From an uncultured Lachnospiraceae bacterium (GTDB lineage Bacteria > Bacillota_A > Clostridia > Lachnospirales > Lachnospiraceae): 8,896 bases of DNA. Shown one piece after another: positions 1-5,994 of this stretch. The stretch spans positions 1 to 8,896 of the forward strand of contig CAJUGZ010000182.1 of the NCBI GenBank assembly GCA_910585855.1. Direction: 5' to 3'. The notes beneath the pieces were generated by a model. That model was not told where the DNA came from, ran no database searches, and was given only the letters and a program-made list of their open reading frames with translations. Position 1 is the stretch's first letter; every line of letters starts with the position of its first letter. Made by a program: the position numbers and the translations under genes.

Positions 1-220
1 GAAGCCGTAGACTTTCTTACCGTTTGGAGCGGAGCAGGCAAAGGACAGGAGCAAACCGCCTCTGGCGTCCGGTGAACAGTGAAAAAAAATCCTTTCCAGC
101 AGCATCCTACATCCAAAAGCCTAATTAAAGCTTCCCTTTTCTAAACCGACAAGGAGGATACTGAAATCGGAAAGAAAATCTGCGCAGGGTCATCATTTCC
201 CGTCGGCACTTAAGCACGGT
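1..220 (-). repeat. Composite intergenic repeat, copy A (runs off the window edge)
   Basis: Read on the minus strand, this stretch carries modules in the same order as copy B at 5631-5985. The module at 184-220 matches 5631-5667 at 35 of 37 bases. The module at 111-130 matches 5765-5784 at 19 of 20. A terminal module at 1-23 matches 8811-8833 at about 19 of 23. It also shares GGACGCCAGA with copy C. Sequence between the modules is diverged. A small hairpin sits at 214-230 (GCACG/CGTGC). I see no gene in 1-321 and no convincing terminator for the gene that ends at 322. The rest of the gap (221-321) has only a weak CCAAAG/CTTTGG stem at 272-292. Confidence 0.6.
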
Positions 221-321
221 CTTTTCGTGCCTTATGTATCCGCTACGAGAAAATACTAAATGCAAGCGAACCCAAAGCAGACCTTCCTTTGGATTTTAGC
301 ATCCCCACCCACAAAAATAAA

Positions 322-1737
322 TTAATCCGCAGCAGGATGCTTTCCATAGCCTACCCAGCCAACCTGTCCGTCTGCATATCCAATCTGTCCATCCATTGTC
401 AATATACACCACTGGTGAGTATATTGATTTTCATTCACATGCTCATAGGAATATCCCATACAATTTAATACCATTCCCAATGCCCTAGTCGCACCTGCAC
501 AGGAATATTCTCCCTTAATAAAAACACCATAAGGGGTACGATAGTCTTTCCCCTCCATTGTATAACCCGCCGAAGCACAATAAGCACTTACAATCTGCGC
601 TGCTTTTTTAACTTTTTCCAAATCAGTTTCTCCGGTAATCTCAGAAGCAATCTTCTGTGCTATTACAAGTGCCTGCTGATTTTTTTCAGCGGTACTGGAT
701 GCATCAGGATAGCGATAAGAGGAACTAGCCGAAATTAAAAATATAACACGGGAACTCTGCGGATATTTTCCATAATAAGAAAGTATCTCATATCCTTTTT
801 TTGCACAAACTGGATAATTTTCTTTCTGATAGGATAAACCGTCATATAACCACTGATAAAAATCTTCTCCGCAGAGAAAACAGTCAAAGCAAAAATAAGA
901 AGCATCTACCGCTACATCCACAATATACCATTTTCCTTCCACCTCAACCAGATTCCATTGATTTTGATTATCAGCAGAGGAAACATAATAACAGCCGACA
1001 TCCATTGCATCACACAATACTTTCATTGCTCTTGCATATCCTGCATCTTGTGCCTTATGACCAACTAAAGCTGCCCATGCTGTATCTGTTTTTTCTTCAT
1101 TTGCCTGTGCCCGGGAATAATAAGCTGCCAGATAATTATGTGCCATCAATACTTTTTCTACCGCATCTAGTTCTAATACATTCCACTCTAATTCATTGAT
1201 AAACTCTGCAGCAGCTTCTGCTATTTCATCCAACTCTGCCTGTGTTAGTTCCGAACCATAGACAGAGCCTGTCCCTGCAGTATAAGAAGCAATATTTTTA
1301 TTTTTTATTGTCTTTGCTGCTTCCGACTGTGTATTGGCATTTTTTCCGTTTTGATCGGTCCATACTCCATCCGGTCCTAATCGATAAATTCCGTCTATTG
1401 TTGTATTAAACGCCATATCTCCATTCGGATTCAGATAATAGTACTTTCCTGATACGTCCTGAATCCATCCTGTCTTCATAGAACCATTTGAATCAAAATA
1501 GTACCATTTCCCATTTTTATCCTGAAACCATCCCGTTTTCATAAAACCATTTTCATCCAAATAATACCATTTTCCATCTGTATCCTGAAACCAGCTTGAT
1601 TTTTTATAATTGCCGTTTTCCGAATACCGCCAGCCTGCTCCCTCTTTTTCCCATGCTGCTTTTGCTGGTATGGTTCCTATGACACAACAAACAAAAACTA
1701 AGAAAAAAACATGGAATACATACTTTCTTTTACCCAT
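322..1737 (-). CDS. Exported cell-wall-binding-repeat protein with two transglutaminase-like domains
   Basis: A 471-residue secreted protein. Residues 1-27 form a signal peptide: basic start, hydrophobic FFLVFVCCVIG, and an AKA cleavage site. About five cell-wall-binding repeats follow (roughly 35-126, pattern GKWYYLDENGFMKTGW), likely for attachment to envelope polysaccharide or teichoic acid. Two transglutaminase/protease-like domains come next. In the first (about 165-330) the usual CxGYA site reads DAGYA (Asp231 in place of Cys) and the usual HAWN reads NQWN (259-262), so it looks catalytically dead. Asp274 is kept. The second (about 350-471) has SCAGA with Cys413, THQW with His441 and YAD with Asp456, a complete Cys-His-Asp set. 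The start is well placed: AGGAGG (1745-1750) lies seven bases upstream. A promoter sits at 1782-1810, so it can be transcribed separately from the CHAP-like gene 85 bases upstream. The activity could be peptidase, crosslinking or binding; the substrate is unknown. Confidence 0.85.
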   Translation of the reverse strand: MGKRKYVFHVFFLVFVCCVIGTIPAKAAWEKEGAGWRYSENGNYKKSSWFQDTDGKWYYLDENGFMKTGWFQDKNGKWYYFDSNGSMKTGWIQDVSGKYYYLNPNGDMAFNTTIDGIYRLGPDGVWTDQNGKNANTQSEAAKTIKNKNIASYTAGTGSVYGSELTQAELDEIAEAAAEFINELEWNVLELDAVEKVLMAHNYLAAYYSRAQANEEKTDTAWAALVGHKAQDAGYARAMKVLCDAMDVGCYYVSSADNQNQWNLVEVEGKWYIVDVAVDASYFCFDCFLCGEDFYQWLYDGLSYQKENYPVCAKKGYEILSYYGKYPQSSRVIFLISASSSYRYPDASSTAEKNQQALVIAQKIASEITGETDLEKVKKAAQIVSAYCASAGYTMEGKDYRTPYGVFIKGEYSCAGATRALGMVLNCMGYSYEHVNENQYTHQWCILTMDGQIGYADGQVGWVGYGKHPAAD

Positions 1738-1781
1738 AACTGCGCCTCCTAATGAAATGATAAGAATTAATTTCCAATCCC

Positions 1782-1810
1782 ACTATAACACAATCTCTGC
1801 TACTCTTCAA
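1782..1810 (-). promoter_or_regulatory. Predicted sigma-A-type promoter for the transglutaminase-like gene
   Basis: On the minus strand TTGAAG (-35, at 1805-1810) and TATAGT (-10, at 1782-1787) are separated by exactly 17 bases. They match the consensus at 4 of 6 and 5 of 6 positions. The promoter falls in the 85-base gap after the stop of the upstream CHAP-like gene. It is followed by the AGGAGG at 1745-1750, leaving a leader of about 40 bases. Confidence 0.55.
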
Positions 1811-1822
1811 TGCTGCTTTTTA

Positions 1823-2827
1823 TTATTCAATCCATGCTCCGTTTTTATCTACTTGATAGCCATCTGGAGTAATTGTATCTAACAAACAAGCACCGCTCTG
1901 CATATCCAGATAATACCACTTATCGTTAATATACTGCCAGCCAATTTTCATATTGCCATTCTGTTCATCCAAATAATACCACTTTTCATCAATATACTGC
2001 CATCCGATTCTTTTATCACCACTTTTTTGATCCCAATAGTACCACTGATTATCTTCATACTGCCAGCCGATTTTTTTTATATCATAATCTGGTTTACAGA
2101 TACCATGGATCTTTTCTATCGGACAAATTTTCTCTTCTACCGTCTTACTGCTGTTTCCTGATATATAAAGCACTTTTCCGTTCTCTATTCTGACAAATAA
2201 TCCTGTATGATCCGCTCCGTTGCTGTAATCTCCATCTGTTTCTTTTAAAATAATATCTCCCGGCTGTAAATCTTTCAATGACAGTATCCCTGCATAATTA
2301 TTTCCATAACCGCTAACCTCTGGACGAATACCTCCCTCCAAAAAATAAAAACGCCCCATCTCTGAATAATAATTATAAAATCTACGAGAACTTCTCTTTT
2401 TTGGAAATACTGTTTCTGGAATACCCGCCTGACAGGCACACCAAGAAGCAAACTCTGAACACCAAGCCTGCTTTGCATCCCCTGCCCATGCTCCAAATAT
2501 AGTAGATCCATCATCTGATCCTTTATATCCTAATTGCGACTCAGCAACCGCTATAATATCCTTTCTCCAATCCCCTGTTAATTCTGGAAGCGGAAATGCA
2601 TCTGGATATTCTTCCTGTCTTTCCTCTCCTAATAAAATTTCTTCTGACAATACAGAAAATTTCAATATTTTTTCTTTATTATATTCTTCTTTATCCTGAT
2701 ATTCAGAAGCGATAAAAGTACTGTCACTTGCCTTTGCCAAACTGATATTATATTTGGATAATATTGATAAAATACTAATCCCTAATATGCCTATGTAATA
2801 ATTACATTTTTTTATTTTTACTTTCAT
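1823..2827 (-). CDS. Secreted CHAP-like cysteine hydrolase with C-terminal cell-wall-binding repeats
   Basis: A 334-residue exported protein, probably a peptidoglycan amidase or endopeptidase. The N-terminus is a signal peptide (basic MKVKIKK, hydrophobic core about 10-24, possible cleavage after AKA at 31-33). A variable linker runs to about residue 85. The CHAP/NlpC-like domain spans about 86-245. AWCSEFASW gives the candidate nucleophile Cys123, next to an aromatic and acidic context typical of CHAP. LQPGDIIL (187-194) is the usual strand before the His motif ADHTGLF, which gives His207. Asn225 in YISGNSS is the likely third residue. Residues 253-334 hold three GWQY..KWYYLD repeats and a terminal TPDGYQVDKNGAW cap. 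GGGGAG (2835-2840) lies seven bases before the ATG. A convincing promoter is not visible in the 130-base AT-rich gap upstream. The enzyme class is known from the family; the exact bond cut is not shown by the sequence. Confidence 0.82.
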   Translation of the reverse strand: MKVKIKKCNYYIGILGISILSILSKYNISLAKASDSTFIASEYQDKEEYNKEKILKFSVLSEEILLGEERQEEYPDAFPLPELTGDWRKDIIAVAESQLGYKGSDDGSTIFGAWAGDAKQAWCSEFASWCACQAGIPETVFPKKRSSRRFYNYYSEMGRFYFLEGGIRPEVSGYGNNYAGILSLKDLQPGDIILKETDGDYSNGADHTGLFVRIENGKVLYISGNSSKTVEEKICPIEKIHGICKPDYDIKKIGWQYEDNQWYYWDQKSGDKRIGWQYIDEKWYYLDEQNGNMKIGWQYINDKWYYLDMQSGACLLDTITPDGYQVDKNGAWIE

Positions 2828-2957
2828 CTTTTTTCTCCCCTATCTGATTTTATATAAATATTACTGAATATCTAATGCATAAAATATAATTCTGTTCTTG
2901 TTATTTAGAATCCAATATTTTTACTCTATCTTTATATAAATATCGTGAACAATCCTT

Positions 2958-3701
2958 TTATTTTATCCATACACCATTTTTATCCACTTGATATCCGTTT
3001 GGTATAATACAACTTACTGCCATATCACCGTTGCTACCTTTTAAGAAATACCATTTTTCTTTATCCAATATCCAGCTATTTTCTACCATAGCACCATCTA
3101 TTCCTAAATAATACCACTTGTTATTACTTAAAATCCATCCTGTTACCATATAACCAGCTTTATTAAAAAAATACCACTTATTATCTATAAATTGCCATTT
3201 GTTAGCAGGATAGCTATTGTCTGCATTTTGATACCACCAATCAGTATAATCTTTAACCCATTTTCCTATTGAAGAAACTGTTTTTATATTAGTAATTTTA
3301 TCATTATTTGTATTATCCGAATCATCATCTAAACTAAAACTGCTATTTGTTCCTGAATGATTTCCAGAAGAACCAATATTATTACTGGAATTATTATTTG
3401 AACCATTCCCATTTCCAGTATTTGAATTATTATTTTCTTCAATCAAAACATGATTGTTTGAAGAAGAAAATGTTACTTTACTGATAATATCATCATTATG
3501 CTTTATTACTATTTCTACTTCTGATAAAGAATTTCCTGTTAAAGAACTACATCTAAAAAAAGCAAAATTACCAATTGAAGTAACACTATTTGGAACTATT
3601 ACCTCCTCATCAGTACCATGATATGCAATTAAAACACCATTTTCATCGATTTCAAAATCACTTTCTATACTTGTTGCAACAATTTGATCCTCACTAATCT
3701 C
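2958..3701 (-). pseudogene. 5'-truncated BspA-like / cell-wall-binding protein (decayed sister of the gene at 5430)
   Basis: The open frame runs 247 codons from just after an in-frame TAG (3702-3704) to the stop at 2958. It has no ATG or GTG near its start; the first usual start is a TTG at codon 86, which has no ribosome binding site. The frame upstream of that TTG is clearly protein-like: ESDFEIDENGVL is identical to the sister gene, followed by one leucine-rich repeat (IVPNSVTSIGNFAFFRCSSL). Then come a Ser/Asn/Gly-rich linker (about 89-125) and cell-wall-binding repeats ending in NGYQVDKNGVW. The sister has about four to five leucine-rich repeats, so most of that region is lost here, together with the signal peptide. 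The AT-rich 3702-3876 upstream is riddled with stops and holds MNLKKKL followed by a stop, perhaps a signal-peptide relic. A shortened peptide could still be made, but it would not be exported. Confidence 0.7.
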
Positions 3702-3876
3702 CTATGCTTTTCTTATTCTTTTAACCTGCAAAATCTTTTTTATTTTTTCTTATCCTTTTAATAAAAGAAGTACTCCTTTTCTATAGTTTCTTTTTCAAAT
3801 TCATAATATCATCATAGAAAATTCATACTTCTTTCTTTTTATTCATGTAAATACATTTTTATTTTTTTCATAACTC

Positions 3877-4092
3877 TTATAGAATCCAAGCTCCATTTTC
3901 ATCAACAATATAACCATCTGGAGTAACTGTATTAATCAAACAATCTCCATTTTTCACATCTAGGTAATACCAATGATTATTCCAATTTCCTGATAACTGT
4001 AACCAACCCACTTTTAACAGTTCATCTGCTCCTGCATAGTACCATATATTCTGATACTTAATCCATTCATAAATAAAATCCTTTCTGTTGTC
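3877..4092 (-). pseudogene. 3' remnant of the BspA-like gene, cut off by the insertion at 4093-4500
   Basis: Seventy-one codons plus a TAA stop, with no start codon or ribosome binding site of their own. The translation carries two or three cell-wall-binding repeats (NIWYYAGADELLKVGW, HWYYLDVKNG) and ends in TPDGYIVDENGAWIL, the same cap as in the CHAP-like protein. It continues the repeat domain that stops abruptly at the other side of the insertion. Joining base 4501 directly to base 4092 reads through in frame (EDGS-DNRKDF), giving an ancestral protein of 381 residues. Confidence 0.8.
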
Positions 4093-4103
4093 GCAGGCGG
4101 AAA

Positions 4104-4125
4104 CCCACTGTCTTTAGGCGGTGGG
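4104..4125 (+). repeat. Left-end subterminal hairpin of the IS605-type element
   Basis: CCCACTG (4104-4110) pairs with CGGTGGG (4119-4125) with one G-T pair around an eight-base loop. Outer GGC/GCC pairs at 4096-4098 and 4130-4132 may extend it. In IS200/IS605 elements TnpA (the HUH transposase) recognises such subterminal hairpins as single-stranded DNA. Confidence 0.6.
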
Positions 4126-4142
4126 AGAAGCCTTATAAATTC

Positions 4143-4171
4143 TTGCAAAAAATGCTATCTTGTGTTATCAT
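4143..4171 (+). promoter_or_regulatory. Predicted promoter inside the IS605-type element, reading toward its right end
   Basis: TTGCAA (4143-4148) and TATCAT (4166-4171) are separated by 17 bases and match the -35/-10 consensus at 4 of 6 and 5 of 6 positions. It lies just inside the left hairpin, where autonomous relatives would start tnpA or tnpB transcription. With no gene downstream, the transcript would run through the structured part of the element, past the right end and into the host gene in antisense. Confidence 0.5.
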
Positions 4172-4300
4172 ACATACATAGAGAAAACCGTTGGGAGCAA
4201 TGGATTGCTTTGAAGGCACTCTTTGTACTTTGAAAAGTTAAGATAAGAGGTTTTTCACACCAATCGTTGCGAATGTAAAATTTTAAACGTATAAAAACCA

Positions 4301-4500
4301 ACTGCATGGCATGGGAAGTTTAAGTACCAGATGCAGTTACAGCAGAGTATATCTTTGTTGTAAAGGGTGTTGTCAACCATCCTGTGATGTAACGCTACTT
4401 TAAGTAGTAATACTTATCGAGGTTTAAAGGTCGGAGGCGTAAGCCGTTACTACGACTGGGCAGTTACAAGCCCATTCCCTTTAGGGGATGGGTAGTTGAC
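4301..4500 (+). ncRNA. Candidate omega-RNA-like scaffold (TnpB guide RNA) at the element's 3' end
   Basis: In TnpB systems the guide-RNA scaffold overlaps the right end of the IS, and the guide is copied from the flank just beyond it. Here the last 200 bases hold several stems: ACTGCAT (4301-4307) with ATGCAGT (4331-4337), a near-palindrome CTACTT-T-AAGTAG around 4395-4407, GTCG...CGAC enclosing GGC-GTAA-GCC with a GNRA-type loop (about 4430-4456), and the terminal hairpin 4471-4492. The scaffold would end at 4500 and the guide would begin AGAACCATCCTCATTT at 4501. Assignment rests on position and fold by eye; no covariance model was run. It could instead be only the structured DNA end needed for transposition. 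Confidence 0.4.
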
Positions 4501-5430
4501 AGAACCATCCTCATTTAAATAATACCATTTATAATTATCATATATCCACCCAACTGCCATATACTCTGTTTTTTGAAAGAAATACCATTTGCCGTTAATC
4601 AGCTGCCATTTATTTGCAGAATAACTGTTATCTTCATTTTTATATCGCCAGTCAATAGTATCCTTGATCCATTCACCTGTAACAGGAGTTATATTATTCA
4701 CCAGTGATTGATTTTTTGAAGACTCTAAATCACTGTTATGATCAATATAGTGATAAGGAATATCATCAAAATATGCATATTCCTCAGCCCAAGAATCAGG
4801 TTCACAATAAATCGTTAATTTCTCTCTGCAATCATAAAACGCCCCTTTCGCTATATTAGGGTTTCCCGGAATAACAATTTTTTCCAAACTTGTACATCCA
4901 TTAAAAACAACTTCTTCTATAGCACGAAATTCTTTTGAAAGAGTAATTTCTTTCAAACTACTACATCTTTGAAATGCATCTTTTCCCATGCTGGTAACTC
5001 CTTCCGGCAAAGTTACCTCTTTCAAACCACTGCAATTTTCAAATACACCATCTCCTATACTGGCAAGATTTTCTGAAAAAGTTATTTTTGTCAGATTACT
5101 ACAATCAGAAAAAACATACTCTCCTATACCGATAACTCCTTCTGGAATAACTACCCTTCCACCATTACCATCATACCATGTTAAAACACCATTTTCATCA
5201 ATTTCAAAATCACTTTCTGTACCCATAGTAACAATTTCACTATTAAATAAAATGTTACTATTTTCAATATCCTTTTCTGTTTTATCTTCCATTTTAATAT
5301 CAAACATATTTTCTTCATATACTTTTGCATAACTTGCAATATGAAATGGAACTACATTCACAGAAACTGTTCCTAGCATCAACATGGTTGTCAGGCTTAT
5401 TCCTAAACCTTTCTTATAATATTTTTTCAT
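4450..5430 (-). CDS. BspA-like leucine-rich-repeat surface protein, C-terminus truncated by an IS605-type insertion
   Basis: The present frame encodes 326 residues. The start chosen is the ATG at 5430, because AGGAGG (5437-5442) lies six bases before it; the upstream ATG at 5448 would place that site inside the gene. Residues 1-36 are a signal peptide (MKKYYKKGLG, hydrophobic core, cleavage near SYAKV). About four to five BspA-type leucine-rich repeats of some 23 residues follow (about 93-201: IGDGVFENCSGLKEVTLPEG). Such repeats are known for adhesion and host-protein binding. A linker and cell-wall-binding repeats start near 250. Native sequence ends at residue 310; the last 16 residues (VNYPSPKGNGLVTAQS) are encoded by the insertion. 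The terminal repeats and cap lie beyond it at 4092-3877. The shortened protein may still be exported but keeps only part of its wall-binding domain. Confidence 0.78.
   Translation of the reverse strand: MKKYYKKGLGISLTTMLMLGTVSVNVVPFHIASYAKVYEENMFDIKMEDKTEKDIENSNILFNSEIVTMGTESDFEIDENGVLTWYDGNGGRVVIPEGVIGIGEYVFSDCSNLTKITFSENLASIGDGVFENCSGLKEVTLPEGVTSMGKDAFQRCSSLKEITLSKEFRAIEEVVFNGCTSLEKIVIPGNPNIAKGAFYDCREKLTIYCEPDSWAEEYAYFDDIPYHYIDHNSDLESSKNQSLVNNITPVTGEWIKDTIDWRYKNEDNSYSANKWQLINGKWYFFQKTEYMAVGWIYDNYKWYYLNEDGSVNYPSPKGNGLVTAQS
4471..4492 (+). repeat. Right-end hairpin of the IS605-type element
   Basis: CCCATTCCC (4471-4479) pairs with GGGGATGGG (4484-4492) over nine pairs including one G-T, with a TTTA loop. 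TAGTTGAC follows and closes the element at 4500. This is the strongest single signature for the IS200/IS605 assignment. Read in antisense it adds a foreign tail to the interrupted BspA-like protein. Confidence 0.7.
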
Positions 5431-5531
5431 TTTCAACCTCCTAAACATGTTCTTTTATTTATATAACTCTTTAACCCCTTAACATAACAATCCCTAAGTA
5501 ACACCTTCACATAATTTTTCCGATTTTATAC

Positions 5532-5537
5532 ATTATA
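5532..5537 (-). promoter_or_regulatory. Possible -10 box for the BspA-like gene
   Basis: A perfect TATAAT lies on the minus strand about 100 bases before the start at 5430, in AT-rich DNA. An overlapping TATTAT is also present. I find no good -35 at 16-18 bases, so this is weak. Confidence 0.25.
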
Positions 5538-5576
5538 ATAATACGTTTCTAATTTCGCAGATTGAAACAATCTGTG

Positions 5577-5621
5577 AAAAAAAAAGTGGTATTCGACAAA
5601 TTTCATCGAAAACCACTTTTT
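5577..5621 (-). terminator. Bidirectional intrinsic terminator, stronger on the minus strand
   Basis: An 11-base stem with one mismatch (5586-5596 with 5606-5616, GTGGT.TTCGA/TCGAA.ACCAC) and a nine-base loop. On the minus strand it is followed by nine T (complement of 5577-5585); on the plus strand by five T (5617-5621). It lies between the hem gene and the BspA-like gene, so it would stop minus-strand read-through into the surface cluster. The arms extend as CTGTG/CACAG to 5572-5626. Confidence 0.7.
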
Positions 5622-5752
5622 CACAGCAATACCGTGCCTAAGTGCCAACGGGAAATGATGACCCTGCATCGAACACCATTCCGCTTTCGGCTGTGTATTC
5701 CATATCGAAAAAATAGCAACAAATCATAAAATGTTCTCTGTAACCTGTGACG

Positions 5753-5769
5753 TAAAGTATCTTACTTTA
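5753..5769. repeat. Perfect 7-bp dyad TAAAGTA-TCT-TACTTTA
   Basis: A perfect 7-base inverted repeat with a three-base centre, inside copy B. A loose -35 (TGTGAC) and a poor -10 (TTAGGC) lie 19 bases apart around it. That is the geometry of MerR-regulated promoters, but the boxes are weak and no gene starts on that strand nearby. Confidence 0.4.
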
Positions 5770-5944
5770 ATTAGGCTTTTAGATAAAAGAAACCATAAAA
5801 AAGGAACTTTCACCAAACGCAGAAAAAATAAAATTCTTTTTTCGTTCCGGGGTCAAAAAACAGCCAGATTCGAAAACGGTGAACCGCCTGCAGTGACTTT
5901 GGAGAAAAGTTAGAAGTTCTTGACTTCTGCTTAAGAACATAAGA

Positions 5945-5985
5945 TTTTTTTCACATACTGCTTCCATGCAGTGTGTGAAAAAAAA
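5945..5985. repeat. Repeat-associated hairpin flanked by T-tract and A-tract
   Basis: CACATACTGC (5952-5961) and GCAGTGTGTG (5968-5977) pair around TTCCAT. A run of T precedes and a run of A follows, so the stem can extend to about 17 pairs. The same hairpin recurs at 8850-8890. It lacks a T-run after the stem on either strand, so it is not an ordinary intrinsic terminator. Confidence 0.7.
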
Positions 5986-5994
5986 GGAGCGTGC

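Larger units (their letters stand above)
4093..4500 (+). mobile_element. Non-autonomous IS200/IS605-type element (mini-element without tnpA or tnpB)
   Basis: The right end has the layout I know from IS605-group elements: a hairpin CCCATTCCC-TTTA-GGGGATGGG followed by TAGTTGAC. The left end has its own hairpin, CCCACTG/CGGTGGG (4104-4125). There are no terminal inverted repeats and no clear target duplication, as expected for single-strand transposition. The boundaries are inferred from the interrupted gene: removing 408 bases restores its frame. The left flank is TTGTC (4088-4092) and the right end is TTGAC (4496-4500), so the exact cut is ambiguous by one base. No open frame of useful length and no TnpB-like coding relic lies inside. 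Transposition would need a TnpA from elsewhere in the genome. The element is antisense to its host gene. Confidence 0.72.
5631..5985 (+). repeat. Composite intergenic repeat, copy B
   Basis: The fullest copy of the family in the window. Modules in order: 5631-5667 (35/37 to copy A, inverted), 5765-5784 (19/20 to copy A, inverted), about 5850-5870 with GTCAA.AAACAGCCAGAT (inverted match at 8697-8715 in copy D), 5863-5891 (28/29 to copy C, inverted), 5910-5930 with AGAAGT...ACTTCT, and the hairpin 5945-5985 (shared with copy D). With copy A it brackets the surface-protein cluster. The short frames that cross it on both strands lack ribosome binding sites and run through repeat modules, so I do not call them genes. 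Confidence 0.65.

Noticed and set aside
2958..3443. A 162-residue gene starting at the TTG codon near 3443
   Set aside because: There is no ribosome binding site before that TTG, and the frame continues upstream with clear homology to the sister gene. The TTG is an internal codon of a truncated gene.
4180..4300. Remnant of a tnpB or tnpA coding sequence inside the element
   Set aside because: Plus-strand frames here are short and broken, with no zinc-finger CxxC pair, RuvC-like motif or HUH motif visible. Only structured or neutral sequence can be claimed.
4093..4500. IStron (group I intron fused to an IS605 element) that could splice out of the BspA-like mRNA
   Set aside because: The element reads on the plus strand while the gene reads on the minus strand, and I could not find the conserved group I core segments. 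Splicing from the host mRNA is therefore not supported.
5431..5448. Upstream start (MFRRLK...) for the BspA-like protein
   Set aside because: The AGGAGG that would serve the second ATG lies inside this extension, and the signal peptide reads normally from MKKYYKKG at 5430.
5731..5967. Two overlapping short frames (60 and 62 codons) on opposite strands
   Set aside because: They cross the repeat modules and the hairpin, lack ribosome binding sites and resemble no family. They are most likely chance frames in a repeat.
5945..5985. Intrinsic terminator at the repeat hairpin
   Set aside because: The stem is followed by A rather than T on both strands, so it does not have terminator form. The real terminator signal in this gap is at 5577-5621.
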